Positions 25,318-32,946 of a DNA stretch of 37,480 nt are shown here, piece by piece. The stretch is from UBA6183 sp964603255. Its GTDB lineage: Bacteria > Bacteroidota > Bacteroidia > UKL13-3. Under the pieces are notes generated by a model, which did no database searches, was not told the origin of the DNA, and saw only the letters and a list, made by a program, of their open reading frames with translations. Position 1 is the first letter of the stretch; each line of letters starts with the position of its first letter. The DNA lies in assembly GCA_964603255.1 (NCBI GenBank), contig CAZRVA010000016.1:1-37480 (forward strand), given 5' to 3'. Both the position numbers and the translations under genes were made by a program.

Positions 25318-25333
25318 TTTGCCCTGATTTTGG
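25310..25333. repeat. Two adjacent 12-base direct repeats
   Basis: CCTTGATTTTTG and CCCTGATTTTGG are contiguous and differ at two positions. The first copy overlaps the right arm of the dyad. Confidence 0.5.
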
Positions 25334-25380
25334 TTATCTGCAAAATTGGGTTTTACCTAAATATGGGGGTGTATGTTCAA

Positions 25381-25413
25381 TTTGTAGTTTTACTGTTTAA
25401 GTGTTTACCTTTA
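25381..25413 (+). promoter_or_regulatory. Candidate promoter of the DUF1801 gene
   Basis: TTTG (25381-25384), 21 bases, then TACCTTTA (25406-25413). This is the Bacteroidota -33/-7 pattern with one mismatch. The ATG lies 21 bases further on. The spacing is the same as at the M1 aminopeptidase promoter. Confidence 0.4.
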
Positions 25414-25434
25414 CCGCATTAAATTTTAGCGATA

Positions 25435-25890
25435 ATGCAGAGCAAAGCAGAAACGATTGAAGCATACATGGAGCATTTACCTGATGATAGGAAAGGTGTG
25501 ATGCAGAAACTACACAACACAATTATTACAAATTTACCCAATGGTTTCGAGCCACAAATGAACTATGGTATGATTGGGTATGTAGTTCCTCATAGCCTAT
25601 ATCCGGCTGGCTACCATTGTGACCCGAAGTTACCTCTACCATTCATGGGAATTGCTTCGCAAAAAAACTCAATTAGTTTATACCATATGGGTATGTATGC
25701 TGACGAAGAGTTGTTAAAATGGTTTCAAACCGAATACCCAAAACACTGTAAAACAAAGTTGGATATGGGTAAAAGTTGCATAAGATTTAAGAAACCTGAA
25801 AATATTCCTTTTGATTTGTTAGCCGAGTTGGTGCGAAAAATGAGTGTGAAAGACTGGGTTAAGACTTATGAGTTGGGATTGAAAAGATAG
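25435..25890 (+). CDS. DUF1801 domain protein
   Basis: The 151-residue cytoplasmic protein has the DUF1801 pattern (YdhG/YjbR-like fold): AETIEAYMEHLPDDRKGVMQKLHNTI at the start, NYGMIGYVVP, FMGIASQKNSISLYHMGMYA in the middle and KSCIRFKKPENIPFDLLAELVRKMSVKDWV at the end. The biochemical role of the family is not established. It stands alone, with its own promoter-like site, and ends in a hairpin shared with the convergent downstream gene. Confidence 0.88.
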   Translation: MQSKAETIEAYMEHLPDDRKGVMQKLHNTIITNLPNGFEPQMNYGMIGYVVPHSLYPAGYHCDPKLPLPFMGIASQKNSISLYHMGMYADEELLKWFQTEYPKHCKTKLDMGKSCIRFKKPENIPFDLLAELVRKMSVKDWVKTYELGLKR

Positions 25891-25916
25891 TGTACCAATC
25901 TTTAAATTGGTTGTTG

Positions 25917-25950
25917 AAAAGGCTGCATCAATAAGTTTGAGGCAGCCTTT
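25917..25950. terminator. Bidirectional terminator between the DUF1801 gene and the 117-residue protein gene
   Basis: AAAGGCTGC (25918-25926) pairs with GCAGCCTTT (25942-25950) around a 15-base loop. Runs of A and T flank the stem. A smaller inverted repeat ACCAAT/ATTGGT lies just upstream at 25894-25911. Confidence 0.8.
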
Positions 25951-25970
25951 GTTTTGTGATGATTTTTTGT

Positions 25971-26324
25971 TTACAAAACCTTACCGGCAATAAGAGCAAA
26001 TTCCTCATCAATAATTTGATTTGGCGGTTCGCTCACCACCAACGTAATTTCTATATCCCTGAAAACCGAATATTGGGTTGATGCATTTTTAATCATTTCT
26101 GCGGAGCCATCAACCAACTCCAAGCCGCTATCGTGCAACTGCATGTATAGCTTTTCAAGTTTATCGGTAAATGCTTTGATTTGAAAATGCAATTCATTTT
26201 CAGAATTAAGTCGTTTTTTTATCCAGCAGCTACTTTGCTTTACACCATTTTCAATACGATTGATTAAATCATCTGAGATGAAATTTGTACTCGCCTTTAA
26301 TAATAAATTTACTGTTGTAGCCAT
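25971..26324 (-). CDS. Protein of unknown function (117 residues)
   Basis: No family is recognised. The protein starts at ATG 26324, has no signal peptide or membrane helix, and appears alpha/beta. The start is hydrophilic (ATTVNLLLKASTNFISDDLINRIENG), a helical middle follows (FTDKLEKLYMQLHDSGLELVDGSAEMIKNA), and a strand-like DIEITLVVSEPP comes near the end. It has one cysteine (C33). It is monocistronic and convergent with the DUF1801 gene. The support is the long open frame, the normal-looking composition and the terminator at 25917-25950. Confidence 0.65.
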   Translation of the reverse strand: MATTVNLLLKASTNFISDDLINRIENGVKQSSCWIKKRLNSENELHFQIKAFTDKLEKLYMQLHDSGLELVDGSAEMIKNASTQYSVFRDIEITLVVSEPPNQIIDEEFALIAGKVL

Positions 26325-26553
26325 AGTTTTATTGAATTAAAAGGTTAAACCATCATGGCAATAAGTAGGTGGGGGTGTTTTACTTTTGCCCAAATAAATA
26401 AAACTCAATTTACTAAAAGTTACTTTTATATCAAACAAAAACAAGTGCTTGTGACTAACTTGTGACCAATATTTTAGGGTTTTTAAGTTTGACTAACCTG
26501 AGTTAATGAAAAAAAGTGCTATTTATTTTTAAAAGTTATTGTTTTTCAGATTT

Positions 26554-26577
26554 AAATACCATCTTCGTAAGGTATTT
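26554..26577 (+). promoter_or_regulatory. Hairpin in the leader of the RNA-binding protein gene
   Basis: AAATACC (26554-26560) and GGTATTT (26571-26577) form a 7-base stem with the loop ATCTTCGTAA, followed by a T-rich stretch and the ATG 16 bases later. It could be an attenuator, or an autoregulatory site for the RNA-binding protein itself. Confidence 0.45.
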
Positions 26578-26592
26578 ATTAATTTTTTTTAC

Positions 26593-26961
26593 ATGAAAAT
26601 CTACGTTGGTAATCTCTCATATAATTTGAGCGAGAACGATTTAAAAGACGTCTTTACCCCTTATGGTGAAGTTGCATCAGTTAAAATTATGACTGACAAA
26701 TTTACTGGTCGCAGCAAAGGCTTTGCATTTGTTGAAATGCCAAATGACGCTGAAGCTAACAATGCTATTAACGGCTTAAATGACGTTGAAGTTGCACAAC
26801 GCAGCATCAAAGTTAACGAAGCTCGCGAGCGCACTTTCGATAACAACCGTCCTCGCTCGGGTGGTGGTTTTAATCGTGGTGGCGATCGTGGTGGTTACAA
26901 TCGCGGTGGAGACCGTGGTGGTTACAACCGTGGTGGCAACGATGGTGGCAACCGCTACTAG
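26593..26961 (+). CDS. Single-RRM RNA-binding protein with RGG tail
   Basis: I place the start at ATG 26593 (122 residues). The open frame extends 54 bases upstream, but that part encodes an implausible FFRFKYHLRKVF stretch and overlaps the leader hairpin. The RRM covers residues 2-78, with RNP2 IYVGNL (3-8) and RNP1 KGFAFVEM (42-49), including the aromatic residues that stack on RNA. The tail is a glycine/arginine-rich repeat with two copies of RGGDRGGYN and a third, RGGNDGGNRY. Such proteins in Bacteroidota and cyanobacteria bind single-stranded RNA and can act as post-transcriptional regulators or cold-response proteins. A strong terminator follows. Confidence 0.93.
   Translation: MKIYVGNLSYNLSENDLKDVFTPYGEVASVKIMTDKFTGRSKGFAFVEMPNDAEANNAINGLNDVEVAQRSIKVNEARERTFDNNRPRSGGGFNRGGDRGGYNRGGDRGGYNRGGNDGGNRY
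26875..26958 (+). repeat. 27-base coding repeats of the RGG tail
   Basis: Two 27-base units (26875-26901 and 26902-26928) encode RGGDRGGYN, and a diverged third (26929-26958) encodes RGGNDGGNRY. The number of units may vary between strains. Confidence 0.8.
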
Positions 26962-26980
26962 TAGTTAAACAACATTAACA

Positions 26981-27011
26981 AAACGGCCGATTGCATTGCA
27001 ATCGGCCGTTT
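26981..27011. terminator. Strong bidirectional terminator
   Basis: AAACGGCCGATTGC (26981-26994) pairs perfectly with GCAATCGGCCGTTT (26998-27011) around ATT, and T runs follow on the plus strand. It lies between two convergent genes and can end both transcripts. Confidence 0.93.
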
Positions 27012-27015
27012 TTTA

Positions 27016-27879
27016 TTAAATAATTTTGTGCTTTAAATGGAAATCAACCAAATCTTTCATTGGCGATTGAATGATTTTACCCACTTTCATTCCATATTTA
27101 TTGGCAACTTGGGTAAGTTGTGATTTAAAGTGATAACCAACACTGCCTACACAGTTAAAAGTGTATTCCTCATAATTAGGGTATTTACTCACTAGGTTTT
27201 CAAAAAAGTCGATGAATGCTTCATTAATAATTTTTGAAATGTAGTTGTGGTCTTTATAATCTTCAGTAAACTTACAAAATGAGGCTAAATACCTGTTAGG
27301 GAATTGATGTCCGTATAGCGTTTTTATAATTTGATCATTGCTAACCAAATCAAACCTAGATTTAAAACTTTCTTGTAATTCAGTAGGCATGAGTTTACGC
27401 ATATAATCTCTTAACAACTTTCTTCCGATATAACTTCCACTTCCTTCGTCACCTAATAAATACCCCAAAGAGTCGATGTTGAGAGTACAGTTGTATCCAT
27501 CGTAAATACAAGTATTCGCACCTGTGCCCAAAATAGCTGCAAAGCCGGTTTTATCAGCAAGTAATGCCCTTGCGCTAGCCAATAAATCGTGGTTAACGTA
27601 AATCAATTTTGTTTCAGGAAATACTGTAAGCAAAGCATCTTTTACTATTTGCTGTTTTGATTCGATAGAGCAACCCGCGCCATAGAAGTATATTTCTGCT
27701 ACAGGTTGATTATTTAATTGAGGTAGTAAGTCATTTTTTAACGAGGTAGAGATGCCTTCAGCATCAATAAAATACGGATTATACCCAATGGTATTTAACG
27801 CTGTAAATTGTTTGGTTTCTGCATTGGTTAAAGCCCATGTGGTTTTGGTTGAACCGCTGTCGGCAATAAGTTTCATCAT
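27016..27879 (-). CDS. BadF/BadG family ATPase, N-acetylglucosamine kinase-like
   Basis: The 287-residue protein has the ASKHA fold. Phosphate loop 1 is LIADSGSTKTTWAL (residues 4-17), the second loop is AAILGTGANTCIYDG, and a third element GYLLGDEGSGSYIGRKLLRDYM is diagnostic of the BadF/N-acetylglucosamine kinase group. These enzymes phosphorylate amino sugars at C6 with ATP; a role in recycling wall-derived GlcNAc is likely but inferred. It follows the methyltransferase gene by 26 bases, so the two may be cotranscribed. The start could be either of two adjacent ATGs (27879 or 27876). Confidence 0.9.
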   Translation of the reverse strand: MMKLIADSGSTKTTWALTNAETKQFTALNTIGYNPYFIDAEGISTSLKNDLLPQLNNQPVAEIYFYGAGCSIESKQQIVKDALLTVFPETKLIYVNHDLLASARALLADKTGFAAILGTGANTCIYDGYNCTLNIDSLGYLLGDEGSGSYIGRKLLRDYMRKLMPTELQESFKSRFDLVSNDQIIKTLYGHQFPNRYLASFCKFTEDYKDHNYISKIINEAFIDFFENLVSKYPNYEEYTFNCVGSVGYHFKSQLTQVANKYGMKVGKIIQSPMKDLVDFHLKHKII

Positions 27880-27905
27880 ATGTTACCTGATAATTATTTT
27901 AATGT

Positions 27906-28742
27906 TTAAGCTGTAAAAATTACCAGGTCTTGGTAATTTAAACTAGCTGATTTATCGCCACCTTTCCACCAACCATTATTAAAGAGTTTAATGTTAAGAT
28001 GAGCATTACTTGCCATACTTTGAATAGCGTTTTTCTTAAAAGCAATGTTAGCATCCTTCACTTTATCATCATGCAAATAATAGGTGTCGTACTCAAATTT
28101 AAACTGCATTAAATCTTTGTTTTGTTTGAGTATTTCGGGGGTGTTTTCATCCATGATAAAAAACGTAGAAAGACAACTTCCTCCCGGCTTTAATACACGT
28201 TTTATTTGTTTTAAGTAATGTTGTACCTCGGCAGGTTGCATGTGTGTAAACACGGAGGTTAAAACCACCACATCAAAAGTGTTATCTGCATAAGGAAATA
28301 CAAACTGATGCGCTTCTTGTTGCGTGTCTAAGTTGTATAAATCGTTGCGAAGTGGAGTATAGGTAAAGTTGAAGTGAGGATACTTGCTACTTACTTTTTC
28401 TTTACACCAGTTGATACCATCAGGAACCACATCAAAACCTTCGTATTTACCGTTAGTTGTTAAATATTGTGTAAGCGGAATAGCAAGCCTTCCAATACCG
28501 CAACCCACATCAAGCAGAGCACCATCAGGTTTTAAGTTGGCATAATCAATACATAATTGTACCAATGCTTTACCCGATTGTTCAAAATCGCCCGAGCCGG
28601 TAAAAATCATACCTTTGGGTGGAACCATTGGATTTCGTTTACCTGATATGGAATCAAAAAAATCAATCGGTAAATAAACCAACCTGCGGGCAACCCTGCG
28701 CATTTTTGGCGATAAACTATAATAGAGCTTGCGAGCAATCAT
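27906..28742 (-). CDS. Class I SAM-dependent methyltransferase
   Basis: I use ATG 28742 (278 residues); a TTG at 28751 would add three residues. Motif I is GALLDVGCGIGRLAI (residues 74-88), the acidic end of the second strand is in YEGFDVVPDG, and FDVVVLTSVFTHM is the motif IV region. After that come LKQIKRVLKPGG and FFIMDEN. The basic N-terminus (ARKLYYSLSPKMRRVARRLVYLP) may contact a membrane or polymer. The substrate is unknown; the fold is that of small-molecule or glycan methyltransferases. It lies upstream of, and probably in one unit with, the BadF-family kinase gene. Confidence 0.87.
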   Translation of the reverse strand: MIARKLYYSLSPKMRRVARRLVYLPIDFFDSISGKRNPMVPPKGMIFTGSGDFEQSGKALVQLCIDYANLKPDGALLDVGCGIGRLAIPLTQYLTTNGKYEGFDVVPDGINWCKEKVSSKYPHFNFTYTPLRNDLYNLDTQQEAHQFVFPYADNTFDVVVLTSVFTHMQPAEVQHYLKQIKRVLKPGGSCLSTFFIMDENTPEILKQNKDLMQFKFEYDTYYLHDDKVKDANIAFKKNAIQSMASNAHLNIKLFNNGWWKGGDKSASLNYQDLVIFTA

Positions 28743-28820
28743 TGGGCGCAATATAGTGGTTTAGATAATTAATTGCGGAACAAATAGACTTGCCGTTAAT
28801 GTTAATATTATAAAATAAAA

Positions 28821-28846
28821 AAAGCCTCACAAAAATGTGAAGCTTT
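28821..28846 (-). terminator. Intrinsic terminator downstream of tRNA-His
   Basis: On the minus strand AAAGCTTCACA (28846-28836) pairs with TGTGAGGCTTT (28831-28821) with one wobble pair, followed by a T run. It lies 10 bases after the tRNA 3' end. Confidence 0.88.
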
Positions 28847-28856
28847 GAAAACGATG

Positions 28857-28931
28857 GGTGGAATATGGGGCTCGAACCCACGACCTCCTGAACCACAATC
28901 AGGCGCTCTAACCAACTGAGCTAAAACCACC
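28857..28931 (-). tRNA. tRNA-His (anticodon GTG)
   Basis: The D stem (GCTC/GAGC), anticodon stem (CCTGA/TCAGG around TTGTGGT) and T stem (GTGGG/CCCAT around TTCGAGC, one G-U) are all present. The anticodon is GTG. The position -1 G required by histidyl-tRNA synthetase is encoded at 28931, opposite the discriminator C at 28857. The acceptor stem GTGGTTT opposite ATTCCAC has two adjacent U-U mismatches at pairs 5-68 and 6-67. CCA is not encoded. Confidence 0.93.
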
Positions 28932-28989
28932 GTTTTGGGATGGCAAAAGTAAAATTAATTTTTAAAAATGCCAATCAATTTTTTAAAGT

Positions 28990-29715
28990 TTATGCATCTA
29001 GCAGTTGCTCAACCTTTTCCCAATTTAAAATATTCCAAAATGCCTGTGTATAGTCTGCTCTTTTGTTTTGATATTTTAAATAATAAGCGTGTTCCCACAC
29101 ATCTAAACCAATAATTGGAGTACCTTTAATAGTTGAGATATCCATTAGTGGGTTATCTTGGTTTGGTGTTGAGGTTACCAGCAATTTATCGCCTTGTTTT
29201 ATTAACCATGCCCAACCTGATCCAAATTGGCCCATAGCAGCTTTTTCAAATTGCTTTTTAAATTCTTCCATCGAACCAAAGTTTTTAATAATTGCTTGGT
29301 TTACTTTTTCGCTTGGTTTGGTTCCGGTTTTTAAAAGTTGCCAAAAGAAAGCATGATTCCAATGCCCGCCACCGTTATTTCTAACAGCTGTTCTTACACT
29401 CTCTGGTAATTTGTTTACCGTGGCAATTAGTTCTTCAACGCTTTTACCTTTTAAACTGCTTTCTTTTTGTATGGCAGCATTTAAGTTGTTTACATATGCC
29501 TGATGATGTTTGCTATGATGAATTTCCATCGTCTGCGCATCAATAAATGGTTCTAATGCACTGTATGAGTAAGGCAATTTAGGCAACGAAAACAATCCAT
29601 CGTTTGTAAATTGGTTAATGGTATTAACAGCAGCTCTAACTTGTGAATTATATAATGTGGCACCAACCGCCAAGATTGCGCTGGTTTTTAAAAAGTTTTT
29701 TCGGGTTGATTTCAT
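28990..29715 (-). CDS. Exported superoxide dismutase, Mn type
   Basis: I start at ATG 29715 (241 residues); the TTG at 29727 adds only four residues. The first 28 residues form a signal with a Tat-like start (STRKNFLKTSAILAVGATL, with RK in place of RR). The enzyme domain follows the Fe/Mn SOD fold, with metal ligands H66 (MEIHHSKHH), H121 (HWNHAFFW), D205 and H209 (DVWEHAYY). GGGHWNH together with Q186 in NQDNPL is the manganese-type pattern. It dismutates superoxide to hydrogen peroxide and oxygen, here probably in the periplasm. It lies upstream of the tRNA-His gene and diverges from the flippase gene. Confidence 0.93.
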   Translation of the reverse strand: MKSTRKNFLKTSAILAVGATLYNSQVRAAVNTINQFTNDGLFSLPKLPYSYSALEPFIDAQTMEIHHSKHHQAYVNNLNAAIQKESSLKGKSVEELIATVNKLPESVRTAVRNNGGGHWNHAFFWQLLKTGTKPSEKVNQAIIKNFGSMEEFKKQFEKAAMGQFGSGWAWLIKQGDKLLVTSTPNQDNPLMDISTIKGTPIIGLDVWEHAYYLKYQNKRADYTQAFWNILNWEKVEQLLDA

Positions 29716-29865
29716 AACTTTAATCAAATAAGAAACGAAGCTACAATACTATTGTTTGATAAAAAACAAAAACTTAAGTTTATTGGTCAGGTGCTTGATT
29801 AGCTAACAATAATTTGGTTAAGTAAAGGTTAATTGGGTTATTTGAAAATATATTAAACCGAACCT

Positions 29866-31197
29866 GTGTCGTCAATCTGGAGCAAGCTAAATAAATTTAA
29901 TAGTTTACAAATCTATCATTTTTTGAGGTTTGGAACGATGTTTCTTATCTCTATTTTGCTTGCTAAAATTGCTATTCTTTATCAGCACGAATACGGGTTA
30001 AGGCTTATTAGCCAATACGAAAACTTAATGTTGGTAACATCAAGTTTAACTTTTTTTTGGGTAGCTGCCATCACCAATACGCTTATACCTTACTATAACA
30101 ATGCCGAGCCTGAAATGAAGAAAAAAGTGTTGTTCAACACCTTTTTTCTGTTGCTGGTATTTTCAATTGTAGCTGCAATTATTGTGGCATCAATGGGTTT
30201 TTTGCACGATAAGGACAAAAACCTTTTTCAGATGTTTGCGTTGGTTGTTTTGCTAAATACACCAACTTACATCACCGACTATATATTTTATTTAAACGAA
30301 AAGTATAAGTCGCTCATCATTTGGGGGATTGTTACTTTTATAGCTCAAATATTGATGCTTTGTTTGCCTTTGTACTTTAAACAATCGTTAAACTTGGCCA
30401 TTAACTTGTTGCTGGTATTATCGCTACTTAAGTTTAACTACACCATTATTTTATTGATGAAATATGCCACCATTACGGTTCAAAAGGCATTAACCATTGA
30501 TTTTATGAAAAGGGTTTTACCCATTATGTTCTCTATACTTTTGGCTGGAAGTATGGAATATATTAATAGTTACATTATTGGGTTTAATTTCTCTGACGAA
30601 GAGTTTGCCATGTATCGTTATGCTGCGCGCGAACTGCCAATATTTTTAATTTTAGCTAACTCGTTAAGCAACGTATATAGCGGAGAAATTGCCAAGCTTA
30701 ATGCGGCTGACAAGCTTGATGAGGGTTTGGTTCGGTTAAAAAAGTCCTCACAAAAGTTGATGCGTTGGTTGTTTCCTTCTACCATTGCATTAATGTTTTT
30801 AAGTCCTTACTTGTTTAAGTATGCCTACAACGAAGAGCTAATGGCTGGTTATAAAATCTTCAATATTTATCTGTTACTTATTATAAGCCGCATGATATAC
30901 CCCCAAACGGTAATTATGGGAATTATGAAGAACAAAATTTTCTACTTGATATCATCAAATTACATTGTTATTCATTGCCTGTTGTCGTTTTGGTTTATCT
31001 ATTTATTTGGCATAACTGGCATTGCGTATGCAACAGTGATATCATACTTAATAGAAAAAATAATGCTTGCCACTTACTGTAAAATGCAAGGAATAGACTT
31101 TAAAAAATACACTCCTTGGGCAGAGCATTTGGTGTATTCTGTAATAACTGTTTTTGCATACTACATTACCACCGTTATAGAAATGCCAATGCCTTAG
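29866..31197 (+). CDS. Polysaccharide flippase-like membrane protein (Wzx/MATE-like)
   Basis: The 443-residue protein has about 12 membrane helices, with the first at about residues 18-36 and the last near the C-terminus. It has the overall look of polysaccharide biosynthesis flippases (FLRFGTMFLISILLAKIAILYQHEYGLRLISQYENLMLV, then YRYAARELPIFLILANSLSNV). Such proteins move lipid-linked glycans across the inner membrane. I keep the GTG at 29866 as start; the first ATG in frame (residue 25) would cut the first helix. It converges on the M1 aminopeptidase gene, the two stop codons overlapping by three bases. The substrate is unknown; the glycosyltransferase at the window end may be related only by general function. 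Confidence 0.82.
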   Translation: MSSIWSKLNKFNSLQIYHFLRFGTMFLISILLAKIAILYQHEYGLRLISQYENLMLVTSSLTFFWVAAITNTLIPYYNNAEPEMKKKVLFNTFFLLLVFSIVAAIIVASMGFLHDKDKNLFQMFALVVLLNTPTYITDYIFYLNEKYKSLIIWGIVTFIAQILMLCLPLYFKQSLNLAINLLLVLSLLKFNYTIILLMKYATITVQKALTIDFMKRVLPIMFSILLAGSMEYINSYIIGFNFSDEEFAMYRYAARELPIFLILANSLSNVYSGEIAKLNAADKLDEGLVRLKKSSQKLMRWLFPSTIALMFLSPYLFKYAYNEELMAGYKIFNIYLLLIISRMIYPQTVIMGIMKNKIFYLISSNYIVIHCLLSFWFIYLFGITGIAYATVISYLIEKIMLATYCKMQGIDFKKYTPWAEHLVYSVITVFAYYITTVIEMPMP

Positions 31198-32846
31198 TTT
31201 TCTATTTTTCGGGTGTCGATTAAATATTGATCTGTTAAAATTTTAAACTCTTTAGGGTCAAAGTAATTCAAATCAACCACTCGCCACTTAGTAGTTGGAG
31301 TAATGGCTTGGTAATCGTTTTTAGATAAGGTTGCTCTTATAGGCATTTCAAAACCTTTAACCACATTTGTCCAACGGTATTTTAATACCAACATTTCGTT
31401 ATCGCCTTTTGTTAGTAGGTATTCAAACGTTGGTAAATTGGCTTGTGTAAGGTATTGTTCAAAAATTGGAGCAAGGTTTTTACCGGTTCGTTTTACCCAA
31501 AAATCAATACATTGTTTGGTGTTGATGTTGGTGTATTTAAATGTATTGCAATAATCTAAAAGGCTATTAAACCACAAGGTGTCATTGTCTATTACATGCC
31601 TGATGGTGTAAAGCATCCAACTGCCTTTGTAATAAATATCGTTATCTGCAAAATCATGAAAATAAACATCAGCAGTACCCAACATAGGTTGTTTGTTTTC
31701 GATGTTTCTTTTCTGCATTTTTAAGTATTTATGTGCCGACTCTTTGCTATCGTTACACTCAACAAAAATAGCTTCGGCATGTGTGGTAAAACTTTCATGT
31801 AGCCATAACTCTGCCGGGTCGTTTGATGTGATGCTGTTGCCAAACCACTCATGTGCGCTCTCGTGAATAATGATAAAGTCGAAATCCCAACGTGTATTGC
31901 TATAATCGTTTCCGTAACTCACTGCACTTTGGTGTTCCATTCCCCAATAAGGCGTTTCAACTAATTTGTAACCATCATTCCAAAAAGGGTAGGGGCCAAA
32001 ATACTTTTCGTAACAAACCATCATGGTTTTAACTTGTTCAAAATGTTTTTTAGCTTTGTTAAAGTTGTAATCTAAAACATAATAATCAAGCGTAAGTGGC
32101 TTATTAATGTTGTTGTATTTTGCGTTGTACTCATCACCAAAATGTTTGTAGTTGCCAATATTTACCGTGATGTTGTAGTTGTTGATAGGGTAACTTACGT
32201 GCCATTTAAAATTGGTGTAACCGTTGTTTAAATTTTCTTTTCCTACAAATCTACCATTGCTTACACCTGTTAAATGCGAGGGTACTTGCAGGTTGATATT
32301 TACACTATCGGCTTCATCACTCAAATGATCTTTACAAGGCAACCATGTGCTTGCACCAAGTCCTTGGCATGCTAACCCAACCCAATCGTTTCCGCTGCTA
32401 TCTTTGGTAAAAACAAAGCCACCATCCCAAGGTGCTTTTTTTGCAATTAATGGATTGCCGCTAAAATATACATGGATGTAATGTTTGCTGTTTTGTTTTT
32501 GGTGAGGCATTTTTATTAAAACTATACTGCTATCGCGAGTAAATTTTAAATGTTTATGGTTGTAAACAATGCTATCAATTTTTATCAAACCATGTACATC
32601 AAGCTGCATTATTTTAGCAGGCTTAAGCACTTGGTAATAAATGGCATTGTGGCCTTGTATGTGTTTTTGCTCGGGGGTTACTTTTAAAGTAATATCATAC
32701 ATTTTTACATCAAACCAATTGCGGTTGTTGTTTAGTTTGCCATGTAAATAATCGTGCTTGCCGTAAGTTTTGGGTGGGTGAGCCAATAAAGTAAGGCTTG
32801 ATACTAAATAGAATAAAAGCAGTAAGTTACGTTTGCTAAAAATCAT
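31194..32846 (-). CDS. M1 family aminopeptidase, exported
   Basis: I place the start at ATG 32846 (550 residues), because a consensus promoter lies just upstream at 32852-32884. The open frame extends to an ATG at 32906, but that start would lie before the promoter and adds 20 residues unlike a signal. From 32846 the N-terminus is a signal peptide (MIFSKRNLLLLFYLVSSLTLLA). The gluzincin site is complete: H328, E329, H332 (HESAH) and E351 after 18 residues (LWLHE). The exopeptidase loop is GMEHQ (302-306) in place of the usual GAMEN. The enzyme removes N-terminal amino acids from peptides in the periplasm. The stop overlaps the stop of the convergent flippase gene. Confidence 0.92.
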   Translation of the reverse strand: MIFSKRNLLLLFYLVSSLTLLAHPPKTYGKHDYLHGKLNNNRNWFDVKMYDITLKVTPEQKHIQGHNAIYYQVLKPAKIMQLDVHGLIKIDSIVYNHKHLKFTRDSSIVLIKMPHQKQNSKHYIHVYFSGNPLIAKKAPWDGGFVFTKDSSGNDWVGLACQGLGASTWLPCKDHLSDEADSVNINLQVPSHLTGVSNGRFVGKENLNNGYTNFKWHVSYPINNYNITVNIGNYKHFGDEYNAKYNNINKPLTLDYYVLDYNFNKAKKHFEQVKTMMVCYEKYFGPYPFWNDGYKLVETPYWGMEHQSAVSYGNDYSNTRWDFDFIIIHESAHEWFGNSITSNDPAELWLHESFTTHAEAIFVECNDSKESAHKYLKMQKRNIENKQPMLGTADVYFHDFADNDIYYKGSWMLYTIRHVIDNDTLWFNSLLDYCNTFKYTNINTKQCIDFWVKRTGKNLAPIFEQYLTQANLPTFEYLLTKGDNEMLVLKYRWTNVVKGFEMPIRATLSKNDYQAITPTTKWRVVDLNYFDPKEFKILTDQYLIDTRKIEN

Positions 32847-32851
32847 TTTGC

Positions 32852-32884
32852 CAAATGTAAGCGGAAAATGTATATAATTGCAAA
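32852..32884 (-). promoter_or_regulatory. Consensus Bacteroidota promoter of the M1 aminopeptidase gene
   Basis: On the minus strand TTTG (32884-32881), 21 bases, then TACATTTG (32859-32852): an exact match to TTTG / TAnnTTTG. Only 5 bases separate it from the ATG at 32846, so the transcript may start at or next to the start codon. Confidence 0.6.
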
Positions 32885-32946
32885 AGATTAATGCGTTGTT
32901 TAACATTGTATAAAGCGAATTAATCTACGAATAACAATTTTACATT

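Larger units (their letters stand above)
25129..25434. other. Divergent intergenic region between nuoA and the DUF1801 gene, rich in short repeats
   Basis: These 306 bases have no gene but are unusually structured. There are three decamers at 25267-25296, a 15-base dyad at 25303-25317 and two adjacent 12-mers at 25310-25333, plus two looser GGTT copies 10 bases apart at 25242 and 25252. A plus-strand promoter-like pair lies at 25381-25413. The region must hold the promoters of both the nuo operon and the DUF1801 gene. Confidence 0.6.

Noticed and set aside
26539..26592. N-terminal extension of the RRM protein
   Set aside because: It overlaps the leader hairpin, encodes an Phe/Lys-rich stretch unlike the family, and the RRM starts directly at ATG 26593.
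32847..32906. N-terminal 20-residue extension of the M1 aminopeptidase
   Set aside because: It lies upstream of or within the consensus promoter, and the shorter form begins with a clean signal peptide.
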